DNA of 64,000 nucleotides, from contig CANMXJ010000018.1 in the NCBI GenBank assembly GCA_947501805.1, positions 1-64,000 of the forward strand. Reading direction: 5' to 3'. Positions 42,843 through 50,283 of the stretch are shown piece after piece. This stretch comes from an uncultured Sulfitobacter sp. GTDB lineage: Bacteria; Pseudomonadota; Alphaproteobacteria; Rhodobacterales; Rhodobacteraceae. The first letter of the stretch is position 1; each line of letters opens with the position of its first letter. The notes under the pieces are model-generated. The model was not told the DNA's origin. It did not search any database and saw only the letters and a list, made by a program, of their open reading frames with translations. A program made the position numbers and the translations under genes.

Positions 42843-43289
42843 ATGCCGGACTTTTTGCAACGCAGACGCCTGGCACGACTTCTGGACCGTAACGCGGAGC
42901 GTTTTGCGGATCATCAAATCCCCGAAAAAGGCTGGATTGCGACGATGCGGCATGCGTTGGGCATGTCCGCCGAACAGGTTGCCCTGCGCAAAGGCGTCAC
43001 GCGCAACGCGGTCTACCAAGCGGAGCGCAGCGAACAAGAAGGCGCGGTTTCGCTCAAGCAAATGGAAAAACTGGCCGCTGCGATGGGTGGCACGTTTGTC
43101 TATGCTATCATTCCCGATGCCCCGATTGAACAACTGAAATACCATCAGGCTGTCAAACGTGCCCGACGTCTGGCACGGGACGAGCCCGGATTTGCCACAT
43201 GGCCCAAAGACGAGCAACAAGACTGGATTGACGACACAGCTGCACAACAACTCCATGATTTTCCGCCTGACTTCTGGGACGATCCCTAA
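42843..43289 (+). CDS. Mobile mystery protein A-like HTH protein without a Fic partner
   Basis: A 148-residue protein matching the mobile mystery protein A family: RLLDRNAERF near the start, then the helix-turn-helix GWIATMRHALGMSAEQVALR with GVTRNAVYQAER, and a C-terminal region FVYAIIPDAPIEQLKYHQAV followed by a run of arginines. The family is described as nearly always paired with mobile mystery protein B, a Fic-domain protein, in plasmids and other mobile regions. Here no Fic gene follows; 88 nt later the convergent DUF4105 gene ends. It sits inside an envelope-stress block, so it may now act as a local regulator. The preceding 151 nt are AT-rich and contain GTATATATATAC at 42739-42750. 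Confidence 0.85.
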   Translation: MPDFLQRRRLARLLDRNAERFADHQIPEKGWIATMRHALGMSAEQVALRKGVTRNAVYQAERSEQEGAVSLKQMEKLAAAMGGTFVYAIIPDAPIEQLKYHQAVKRARRLARDEPGFATWPKDEQQDWIDDTAAQQLHDFPPDFWDDP

Positions 43290-43376
43290 GCTGATATCCG
43301 GTGACACCGTGATAGGCAGGTTTGCCCCTCCATAGCTCATTGACCGGATCACAATGGCTGGCCGTCATTCATTGCG

Positions 43377-44384
43377 TCACGGCTGCTCCAGATTGCTGCG
43401 AATAGCTGTAGAAAACGCAACATTGTTCAATGCCAGCGACTTCTGTGTGATCCCGGCAAGCTTGATACGTTTTTCAATCGGAATGTCCCCGTCGAACCCG
43501 CCCAAAGCGTCCACGTAGCCGGGCAAGTGCCCTGACAGAACCAGCCGCCAGTCGGGGCTCATGTCGGGTTTGATCACCTGCGCCAATCCATACACAGTTG
43601 TTGTGCAATTTGCGGTCAGCGTGTTGTAGAAAGCTGGCTTGGCCTGCAAATCCTGCGCCAGATCCACATAGGACATAAACAGATCGCGGCGCTGTTGCGC
43701 GTTCAGCTTAACAGGGTAAAGGCGCACATCTTCCTGACGGTGGTTGGTGCGCAACTTGATGATATCTTCTTCGGTTGCCGCAACAAGAACCAGCTCGAAC
43801 TGGCGGAAAAACCCGCCTTTTACGTTAAAGCTCTCATGGCTTTCCTTGCGGGTTTCGACCGAAAAGACAACTCTTTGCCCGTCAGCAAAACCAAAGCTGA
43901 CCATCAGATGCGCAATGTCCGGATTATCCCAGACAGAGGTCAACATATCCACAGAATCCAACTGATCCAGATCTACGGTGCGAGCCTCCCATGACTGATC
44001 CGCTTGCGCAGCATCATGCCATGTAAAGTTGCGCACATTTGACAGGGTGACCAGATCGCCGTCCACGTCGGCCCCAACACCATGTGCTACATCAAACGCC
44101 CAGTCGCGATCTTGCGAAGGGGTAATGCCCTGATACCAAATTCCGACAGCGGCGGCGGTAACAACCAAACCCATCCATCCCAACCGTCGCGCGCGAAAGC
44201 GCAAAACCGTGGCCACAATCGTGGCACCGACAAGGGCGACAACAGCAGTATTCAAAACAACGCCTGCCAGATGGACAGACATCGCACCCCAAGTCCAGAA
44301 CACGCCCGCAAGGGCAAGGACAAAGAACAACACGTGTCCGCAGAAGCGCCCAAAAGACGCGAGGGTAAGTGCAGGAAAGGTCAC
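43377..44384 (-). CDS. DUF4105 (Lnb-like) membrane protein
   Basis: A 335-residue protein with three N-terminal hydrophobic helices (about 10-95) followed by a periplasmic DUF4105 domain (about 130-320). Conserved positions include FDVAHGVGADVDGDL, SFGFADGQRVVFSVETRKESHESFN and YNTLTANCTTTVYG, where a cysteine and histidines resemble a papain-like or NlpC-type catalytic arrangement, seen also in the N domain of lacto-N-biosidase chaperone-like proteins. Function in bacteria is not established. It is the third gene in the pspA-yiaA-DUF4105 run on the minus strand. Confidence 0.82.
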   Translation of the reverse strand: MTFPALTLASFGRFCGHVLFFVLALAGVFWTWGAMSVHLAGVVLNTAVVALVGATIVATVLRFRARRLGWMGLVVTAAAVGIWYQGITPSQDRDWAFDVAHGVGADVDGDLVTLSNVRNFTWHDAAQADQSWEARTVDLDQLDSVDMLTSVWDNPDIAHLMVSFGFADGQRVVFSVETRKESHESFNVKGGFFRQFELVLVAATEEDIIKLRTNHRQEDVRLYPVKLNAQQRRDLFMSYVDLAQDLQAKPAFYNTLTANCTTTVYGLAQVIKPDMSPDWRLVLSGHLPGYVDALGGFDGDIPIEKRIKLAGITQKSLALNNVAFSTAIRSNLEQP

Positions 44385-44448
44385 GGGGAGTCTCCTATCG
44401 GAGTGAAACGGTAGAGGCGGTCCAACTCAATGGACCGCCCAGCAGGTC

Positions 44449-44730
44449 TTAGTCGTTGTCCACGCCGCTGACTTCCGCCAGCATCCGTTCTGTACGGGCG
44501 TCTTCCAGTTTATTGTGAAGGCGCTTGCTTTCTTCGGTGTCGCGAACCGCTTTGGTGATACCTGCGGTCGAGCTGACCAGCATGATTGCGGCCATGGCAT
44601 AAAAGCCTTTCGCAGCAAAACTGGCTTCGAGAAAGAAGATACCGCCTGCCATCATCGAACCGGCAATGGCAAACTGCGCGTAGGTGAACATGTTCCAAGC
44701 ATGTGAAGGTTTATCAATATATGCGTTCAT
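44449..44730 (-). CDS. YiaA/YiaB-family small membrane protein
   Basis: A 93-residue protein with two hydrophobic helices of the YiaAB two-helix type (FTYAQFAIAGSMMAGGIFFLE and KGFYAMAAIMLVSSTAG), followed by a charged cytosolic tail. Function is unknown. It lies 61 nt downstream of the PspA-like gene and upstream of the DUF4105 gene on the same strand; PspA, YiaA and DUF4105 genes are often found together in alphaproteobacteria, pointing to a membrane-stress role. Confidence 0.88.
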   Translation of the reverse strand: MNAYIDKPSHAWNMFTYAQFAIAGSMMAGGIFFLEASFAAKGFYAMAAIMLVSSTAGITKAVRDTEESKRLHNKLEDARTERMLAEVSGVDND

Positions 44731-44791
44731 GGGATCGGCCTTTCGATTTGTACTATGTTAGTGTGTTTGACTTGTTTCAGGGGTGCCGCAA

Positions 44792-45469
44792 TCAAGCGGC
44801 CTTTTTCTTCAACCGCTCCAGCACATCGCTGGCGGCAGTCTTTTTCGGTGCGCCAAATCCGGCGGCGGCCATGCGGTCGCTTAGGGCATCAGCCGAGGTT
44901 GAAGCCGACAATTCTGCCATGGCTTCCATGGTCGCATCATTGTGCTGCTGGCGCTCCTGAAGCCGTTTAAGGGTCTCTGACGCATCGGCCAAATCGCTTT
45001 GCGTCCAGGACGGTGCATCGCCGCGCAATTGCTGGGTCTTGCTGGTAGCCTCTGCAATTCGCTGACCGCGCTTCAACTCGCTCAGCAAGGCTTCGTTCTG
45101 GGCAAGCGTCTGGCGAAGCTGCACGATTTCCGACGTATAAGTTGTGATCGCACGCTGGGTCGCGTCACGCTCTGCTTCCAGATTGGCAATCGCTGTTGCG
45201 GCCTCAAGGGCTATGGCATCTTCGCCCTTTTCCATCGCATCACGGGTGCGGTTTTCCAGATCGGCAATCTGTTCTTCAATAGCTGCCAAGGCGTTTTTTT
45301 CACGTTCCGCGTACGCCATCACAACAGCAACTGCTTTACGCGTTTTCTGAACGCCGCTTGCTGCCTCGCGCAGTTGCTGGCGCAGCAGTGAAATTGCATT
45401 GGCATCCAGAAACGCCTGAGAAGCATCAGCCGTTTGGCCACGAAACAGAGTGAGAAGGTGTCTTAGCAT
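44792..45469 (-). CDS. pspA: PspA/IM30-family membrane-stress protein
   Basis: A 225-residue, almost entirely helical coiled-coil protein of the PspA/IM30/Vipp1 (ESCRT-III-like) family. It begins MLRHLLTLFRGQTADASQAFLD and lacks membrane helices; the N-terminal amphipathic helix would bind stressed membranes. Members assemble into rods that stabilise membranes and maintain proton-motive force. TAGGAG about 7 nt upstream sets the start. Three palindromes of the form TGAAC-N3-GTTCA lie upstream and probably control this gene and those downstream. Confidence 0.9.
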   Translation of the reverse strand: MLRHLLTLFRGQTADASQAFLDANAISLLRQQLREAASGVQKTRKAVAVVMAYAEREKNALAAIEEQIADLENRTRDAMEKGEDAIALEAATAIANLEAERDATQRAITTYTSEIVQLRQTLAQNEALLSELKRGQRIAEATSKTQQLRGDAPSWTQSDLADASETLKRLQERQQHNDATMEAMAELSASTSADALSDRMAAAGFGAPKKTAASDVLERLKKKAA

Positions 45470-45486
45470 TATCGTCTCCTAATTTT

Positions 45487-45555
45487 TGAACATCGTTCAT
45501 ATGTCCAATATGCAAAGTTTTGAACGTTGTTCAAGAAAATAATGAACGTTGTTCA
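45487..45555. promoter_or_regulatory. Three TGAAC-N3-GTTCA palindromes upstream of pspA
   Basis: The sites are TGAACATCGTTCA at 45487-45499, TGAACGTTGTTCA at 45521-45533 and the same sequence at 45543-45555. Centre-to-centre spacings are 34 and 22 bp. The first lies 18 nt upstream of the pspA start. The arrangement suggests cooperative binding of a dimeric regulator, perhaps TetR-like, whose gene is not in this window. Confidence 0.85.
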
Positions 45556-46041
45556 GAAATATTTTGATTTTGAGCTGTGGTCTTGCGAATACGAGGAAAC
45601 TATCATCGCCCTTCAAACCCAACTCGAACTGCCAGATCACGCTATTGGCGGAATCCGGCGGCACCATGATTGAATGTTGTTTTTACTGGGGCATAACAGC
45701 ATGTTATCAGGCCGCCACCTTAGAGGCGCTGGATACATGGATGTCAGATGGATCGCCTCAAACGAGCCCGAACACCTGGAAAGTTACGGTTATAATGTAA
45801 TCTCCAAAGGATTAACCAGAGAATTTGAAATCGGAAACAATCCGCAAGGGTTGACGGTTTTGGTGCCGGACAGGCGACATATCCAAGGCTCAAGGATGCA
45901 CCTGTCCGACACAGATTCGCCAAGTTTGACAGGATTCGGTGAAACAGCGCCCCCACAACTGCGCAAGAACGGGACACCCCTTACCTGTCTATAACAAGAG
46001 CCTGTACTTGAAAACGCAGCCGTCGCGCCGCGGTTACCAGA
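45556..46041. other. Gap of about 490 nt without a supported gene
   Basis: Between the pspA operators and the end of the C45-type gene there is no reading frame with a start signal and recognisable protein. Plus-strand frames at 45674-45994 and 45549-45800 overlap one another in different phases and lack ribosome-binding sites, which could reflect a decayed gene. No RNA structure or terminator was recognised. Confidence 0.5.
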
Positions 46042-47139
46042 TCAGGCGATGTCTTTCCAAAGCGTGACGTACTTCTTCCAATCCGTTTGATATGCGGCGG
46101 CGTAGTCCATACCGATCTTGACCCAATCAATATCATCGTGGGGCCCCTGCCATGGGTCCGCTTGTGCGCCGTAGGTGATCTGCTTTTGCCCTTCTTCGAA
46201 TTGATCAAGGGATTGCACCCAGATGTCTCCGTCCCAGTGAAGGGTCATTCGGGTCTGCAACGGTTCGTATTCGGCGGTGAACAACGTCCCGAAGCCCTCA
46301 GCGTAGCGATCCTGTTTCAGAGGTTTGTCCTGAAACTTGCCAACCAATTGCGCAGGGGTAATAACCTCGGGTAACATCCCAACCAGATGATCCGAGCGCT
46401 CAAAGGTCTTGGTGAACACACTGCGATCCGGCGTGCTGCCATCATTCTGATGGTTTGTTGCGATCAACCTCGGCTGCACCTTTGCCCCGCCACCGGCATA
46501 AACTTCAACACTGGCCGCCGCCCCCGAGGCATCCGCGAGAATAATATTGTACGGCATATGCGATGGCACCCGTTGCAACACACGCAGCGCCTCTTGCACA
46601 GTGTCACAGGTCTCAAGCACATAGCGCAAAATCGTTGTGATCCCAAAGCCGCGTGCGGTTTCCTGTCTGCCACCATATGCCAGCACGACACTTAATCCAG
46701 CCGCGTTGATCCCGTCGGAAAGCCCCCAAAGAAACTCAACCATGCCCATCACACCACGTCCGCACCATTCACTGCGCAACAGCAAGCCTTCGTTCAGTTC
46801 GGGGGACAAATCATAGTTACGCACCAGCCTGATATCATCGCGCGATACCGCACAAGCAAGCGAACATCCCCCCAGATACGTCGGCGGACACCATGTCGAC
46901 AGAAAGCGTGCCGCACGGTCCGAACCTCCGGCCAGTGTCACCAGTTCTGCGTGAACCGGCACCAACTCGGGCATATATTTTTCCAGCGTCGCCTCGCAAG
47001 CTGCGCGATCCGGCCCCGTGTCACCATCGTTCGCAACAAACCATGCTTCATAGGCGGGCCAAGAACGCGCCCAACGGGCCTGCCATTTCGGGCCGGGCCG
47101 CGCTTCGCAAACGGCATCAAAGGTAAGGGAATGTGTCAT
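46042..47139 (-). CDS. C45-type N-terminal nucleophile acyltransferase/amidase (copy 2)
   Basis: A 365-residue protein of the acyl-CoA:6-APA acyltransferase (C45) type. In this family a cysteine becomes the N-terminal nucleophile after self-cleavage; the likely residue is Cys92 in YLGGCSLACAVSR, followed by the typical LVRNYDL. Other conserved parts are GINAAGLSVVLAYGGR and VLETCDTVQEALRVL with PSHMPYNIILAD. Members make or break amide bonds. No signal peptide is present. The start at 47139 (MTHSLTF) is preferred to 47184, which would overlap the regulator gene. It lies 41 nt after the ribbon-helix-helix gene and is a paralogue of the protein at 48696-49793. Confidence 0.85.
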   Translation of the reverse strand: MTHSLTFDAVCEARPGPKWQARWARSWPAYEAWFVANDGDTGPDRAACEATLEKYMPELVPVHAELVTLAGGSDRAARFLSTWCPPTYLGGCSLACAVSRDDIRLVRNYDLSPELNEGLLLRSEWCGRGVMGMVEFLWGLSDGINAAGLSVVLAYGGRQETARGFGITTILRYVLETCDTVQEALRVLQRVPSHMPYNIILADASGAAASVEVYAGGGAKVQPRLIATNHQNDGSTPDRSVFTKTFERSDHLVGMLPEVITPAQLVGKFQDKPLKQDRYAEGFGTLFTAEYEPLQTRMTLHWDGDIWVQSLDQFEEGQKQITYGAQADPWQGPHDDIDWVKIGMDYAAAYQTDWKKYVTLWKDIA

Positions 47140-47180
47140 ATCATCTGTCTCTTCTTTAGAACGTTTTCTTGGGGGCTGCG

Positions 47181-47597
47181 TCACTTGATGCGTTCGGCAA
47201 GGGCGGCTTTCACCTCTGCACTGGCTTGAAGCGCACCGAGCACGTCGATGGAACCGATGGTCGCCAGCGCCAGCTCCGGGGTCACATCACCGGCAATGCG
47301 GGCAAGCCCGACAACCTTGATGTGCAAAACCTCGTTTGCCGCCCGCACCGCCTCAAGATCAGCGACAGAGTAGTCGCGCAGCCCCAACTCCATCGTGTGA
47401 CGTTCAATGGTTTTTGAAACGGTATCGGACTGGGCATCCAGCTGGTTGCGAATGGCCGTGCGGATAAAATCGCTGCGGTTGGAATAGAACCCTTCCTGCA
47501 CCAACAGATCGACGCGCCCCAGATCAACATAGCCAAGGTTTATTGTAATTTTTTCGTTCTCGGGAAACTTGTCCCGAATTTGGCGCACATTACTCAT
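47181..47597 (-). CDS. Ribbon-helix-helix transcription regulator
   Basis: A 138-residue protein whose first 50 residues form a ribbon-helix-helix fold: KITINLGYVDLGRVDLLVQ gives the beta strand and first helix, then the turn and helix FYSNRSDFIRTAIRNQLDA. The remainder has a second helical domain, possibly for ligand or partner binding (RDYSVADLEAVRAANEV, LARIAGDVTPELALATIG). The ATG at 47597 stands 9 nt after GGAG. A 16-bp perfect palindrome lies just upstream, the likely autoregulatory operator. It is followed by a C45-type gene and preceded by a terminator, so these two form a separate transcription unit. Confidence 0.82.
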   Translation of the reverse strand: MSNVRQIRDKFPENEKITINLGYVDLGRVDLLVQEGFYSNRSDFIRTAIRNQLDAQSDTVSKTIERHTMELGLRDYSVADLEAVRAANEVLHIKVVGLARIAGDVTPELALATIGSIDVLGALQASAEVKAALAERIK

Positions 47598-47607
47598 TTT
47601 CATTTCT

Positions 47608-47633
47608 CCATCCATATGGATGGTATATGGATG
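47608..47633. promoter_or_regulatory. Palindromic operator upstream of the ribbon-helix-helix gene
   Basis: CCATCCATATGGATGG at 47608-47623 is a perfect 16-bp palindrome, followed by another ATATGGATG half at 47625-47633. It overlaps the leader just upstream of the regulator ribosome-binding site, in the position expected of an autoregulatory site. Confidence 0.75.
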
Positions 47634-47693
47634 TAATACGGATCTTGCAAGACTCTTCTCCGCCACTCACGCGCGACACGCCGCGCAACGCAA

Positions 47694-47731
47694 ACAGCCC
47701 GGAAACACAAAGGTTTCCGGGCTGTGACGTT
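47694..47731. terminator. Terminator between nitrilase and regulator units
   Basis: A perfect 13-bp stem (47694-47706 with 47713-47725) with a 6-nt loop lies between the nitrilase-family gene (ending 47802) and the ribbon-helix-helix gene. On the minus strand it is followed by TTTG; on the plus strand GACG then a six-T run follows the stem. It would end transcription coming from the nitrilase gene. Confidence 0.8.
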
Positions 47732-47801
47732 TTTTAGAAAGAAACGGCGCGGCCTATTTCGCCAAATGCGCCCCTGACGGGTAGCGCCGCCGCATCAGGT
47801 A

Positions 47802-48656
47802 TTACCTGACTGGACGCCCCGGCTTGACCAAGGGACCAAGGCTGTCGAGATAGCTCTGGTCAAACCCCTGCTCGTAAACAGGGAACGTCACCTTGTTGTC
47901 CCGGAAACTCTTGTGTGGCTGACCCATGCGCAATACGCCCTCGCGGCGCGAACGACGCACCAATTCAAAATCCACTTCAATCGGGATCATCTCTTCCTGA
48001 ACATTGCCGCGGTGCAGGATTTGTCCGGCGGGGTCGATCACCATGGAATATCCGTTGCCACCCGCCATCAGTCCGTTGATGTGGAAGATATAGCTTTGGA
48101 ACATCGCGGCTGATCCCTGCGCTATGGCCAGGTCGGCGGGACGGTCCACAAAGCTGGCCAGTACCGGATTGATGATCACTTCAGCACCCATAGAGGTCAG
48201 CGTGCGTGTTACTTCGGGGAACCACAGATCATAACAGATCGACACGCCAAAACGCCCAGCACCCGGCACATCAAAGACGCAGAATTCCTCGCCCTGCGTC
48301 ACGCCTTCCTCGTAAGGGGTGAAGGGGAACATCTTGCGATAGCGCGTCACAACCTCCCCCTCGGGATTGATCACGGGCGTGGTGTTGTAAATCTTGTCGC
48401 CGTCTTTTTCGAAATAGCTGCCCGGAACAAGCCAGCAATTGAAACGCCGGGCAAGCTCCGCAAGATCCTCTTCGATTTTGCCACCAATCGGTTCGGCCAC
48501 TGCCTTGTTCGGGCCGTGGGGTGCAAGTTCGCTGAACACAACCATTTCCACCCAAGGATACAGGTGGAACAGGATTTCCATGCGCTTGCGCATTTCTCTG
48601 ATGTTGTTGTGCATCGCGATGTGCATCTGGATGCCGGCTATTGAAAAACGGGACAT
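47802..48656 (-). CDS. Nitrilase-superfamily carbon-nitrogen hydrolase
   Basis: A 284-residue enzyme with the catalytic triad of the superfamily: Glu43 in VVFSELAPHG, Lys108 in RYRKMFPF and Cys141 in GVSICYDLWFPE. These enzymes hydrolyse amides (or nitriles) to carboxylic acids and ammonia or amines. GGAG lies 7 nt before the ATG at 48656. The gene is downstream of the C45-type copy 1 and is followed by a terminator, so the two form one unit. The substrate is not predictable, but amide cleavage fits the neighbouring enzymes. Confidence 0.9.
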   Translation of the reverse strand: MSRFSIAGIQMHIAMHNNIREMRKRMEILFHLYPWVEMVVFSELAPHGPNKAVAEPIGGKIEEDLAELARRFNCWLVPGSYFEKDGDKIYNTTPVINPEGEVVTRYRKMFPFTPYEEGVTQGEEFCVFDVPGAGRFGVSICYDLWFPEVTRTLTSMGAEVIINPVLASFVDRPADLAIAQGSAAMFQSYIFHINGLMAGGNGYSMVIDPAGQILHRGNVQEEMIPIEVDFELVRRSRREGVLRMGQPHKSFRDNKVTFPVYEQGFDQSYLDSLGPLVKPGRPVR

Positions 48657-48695
48657 GTGTTCTCCTGTGTGTGTCAAATGATCCGCTGTGCGGAT

Positions 48696-49793
48696 CTAAG
48701 TTGGTATGGGAATGATCGACCCGTCAAAGGCACCACCATTCCATTGTGAGTGAGAGGCAGTGTCATCCGCAGGACTGGCCTGCGTGCTTACCCCATGAGA
48801 AACGCTGTGCGATCCAGTTGCTGTGTAGCGGACCAGACGTTCCCGTGGCATGACGCTTTCCAAGGCATGATCATCACGCGACCCGTCCATCCAGCGCAAC
48901 GACATGGTGCGCGCTTGCGGACGATAGGCAGCGGTGTAGATGGTGCCAAAACCCTTGTCATATCCGGTACTGGCAAGCGGCGCAGTCAGGAATGCACTGC
49001 TCAGGTGCTCGGTCGTCAAATGGCGGTCCTCGAACAACTTGCCAAGATGATCCAGCCGCCCCAAGGTGTTGGAAAACCTGCCGTGGCGCGGCCATTCGAC
49101 ACCTAACTGATGGTTTGTTGTATATGGGGCGCGGGTCACGATGGCTGGCCGGTCCGGTGCCATAAAGACAGTTGCCCAATCGCCATCTTCATCTGCAACC
49201 GTAACATTGTACGACATATGCGACGGGACAGCGCGCAACGCTTCAACTGCCTGCTGCACGTCGGCGCACATTTCCAGAACATAGCGGATGATCAGCGGAA
49301 TCCCGAAACCGTCGGCACTTATTGTACGCCCGCCAAACGTCAGAGACGCGGCAAGACCAGCATCGTTCATGCCGTCCGCCAGACCAACGATTCCCTCAAC
49401 CATCCCCATCACACGCCGCCCGCGCCAGTTGGTCGACAGCAGCGTGGATTCGTTCAGCTTGGGATCAAGATCATAGTTGCGGATCAACAGCGGGCCGTCA
49501 TCATCAACCAACACCGCTTGTGAACAATGCACAAGATAGCGCGGCGGTGACCAGAAGCTGAGGAACAGAGCGGCGTCATCATCATCGCCGCAGACATCGA
49601 CCCAAGTGTCCCAAAGTCCTTCAAATTCAGGCATATGGCGACGCAATGCCAGACGCGCATCGCGCAGGTCTGTTGCGCTGCTGCTATGGCGTTTGCGCAT
49701 CCATCCGGACCATCCCGGCCAACCGTGCGTGAACACCTGACGCAATGCGTCAGAAGGGCGTTCTTCTGTCAGGCTTCTGAAATTGAGGTGCAT
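48696..49793 (-). CDS. C45-type N-terminal nucleophile acyltransferase/amidase (copy 1)
   Basis: A 365-residue paralogue of the protein at 46042-47139, sharing the body plan YLVHCSQAVLV with likely nucleophile Cys90, then LLIRNYDLDPKLNES, GMNDAGLAASLTFGGR, IIRYVLEMCADVQQAVEAL and PSHMSYNVTVAD. Here histidine rather than glycine precedes the cysteine, which may affect self-cleavage. No signal peptide. It is the first gene of a unit with the nitrilase-family gene (39 nt spacing) and is divergent from a small unknown gene. The pair of paralogues beside one regulator suggests two related acyl or amide substrates. Confidence 0.85.
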   Translation of the reverse strand: MHLNFRSLTEERPSDALRQVFTHGWPGWSGWMRKRHSSSATDLRDARLALRRHMPEFEGLWDTWVDVCGDDDDAALFLSFWSPPRYLVHCSQAVLVDDDGPLLIRNYDLDPKLNESTLLSTNWRGRRVMGMVEGIVGLADGMNDAGLAASLTFGGRTISADGFGIPLIIRYVLEMCADVQQAVEALRAVPSHMSYNVTVADEDGDWATVFMAPDRPAIVTRAPYTTNHQLGVEWPRHGRFSNTLGRLDHLGKLFEDRHLTTEHLSSAFLTAPLASTGYDKGFGTIYTAAYRPQARTMSLRWMDGSRDDHALESVMPRERLVRYTATGSHSVSHGVSTQASPADDTASHSQWNGGAFDGSIIPIPT

Positions 49794-49930
49794 GATGTGT
49801 CCGTCGGTTCTTGGAAAAGCAATCGAGTACGCTTTGCGCGAAGCTCCCCAATTCCGTCATGTGGCGGAGAACACCATTGAGCATGGTGTCGCTTTATTGA
49901 CTTTTGAGCCCGAATTGTCAAGAACAGCGC

Positions 49931-50281
49931 ATGCTTCAGTCACCAGTACCTAACGGCACAATTCGTCAAAACGACATTCCCAACCTGATCGAAACCTACC
50001 GGATTACGCAATATCCAACGGTTGTTCGGGTACGTCGCACGATTCAGGGCGGCGGGTACGGAGATCAGGACCGCAATCCCTACACCTGGACGGTGTTCTT
50101 TTTGGTGGATGATCGCTGGATGTCACTGGAAAGCGCACGCGGCATGCCCCGCGAATGGGGCAGCCTCGACAAACTCGAAATCTGGCTGCGAAGCATGGGG
50201 TTTGCGTTTTTCTGGGTCCGCAATGATATCGACGCGGTCGGAGAGCCGAACGGGGAACAGGATCTGCCCCCCGCTCTGTAA
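49931..50281 (+). CDS. Small protein of unknown function
   Basis: A 116-residue acidic protein without signal peptide or membrane helix. Recognisable stretches such as YPTVVRVRRTIQGGGYGDQD, PYTWTVFFLVDDRWMSLESARG and LDKLEIWLRSMGFAFFWVRN look like a compact globular domain, but no family was identified. The ATG at 49931 is the first methionine; an upstream TTG at 49904 would add nine residues. It is divergent from the C45-type gene and converges on the ATP-grasp gene with 2 nt between stops, so it belongs positionally to the amide-metabolism locus. Confidence 0.55.
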   Translation: MLQSPVPNGTIRQNDIPNLIETYRITQYPTVVRVRRTIQGGGYGDQDRNPYTWTVFFLVDDRWMSLESARGMPREWGSLDKLEIWLRSMGFAFFWVRNDIDAVGEPNGEQDLPPAL

Positions 50282-50283
50282 CT

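Noticed and set aside
45674..45994. Possible small gene in the gap after the pspA operators
   Set aside because: No ribosome-binding site and no recognisable sequence; other frames in the gap overlap it.
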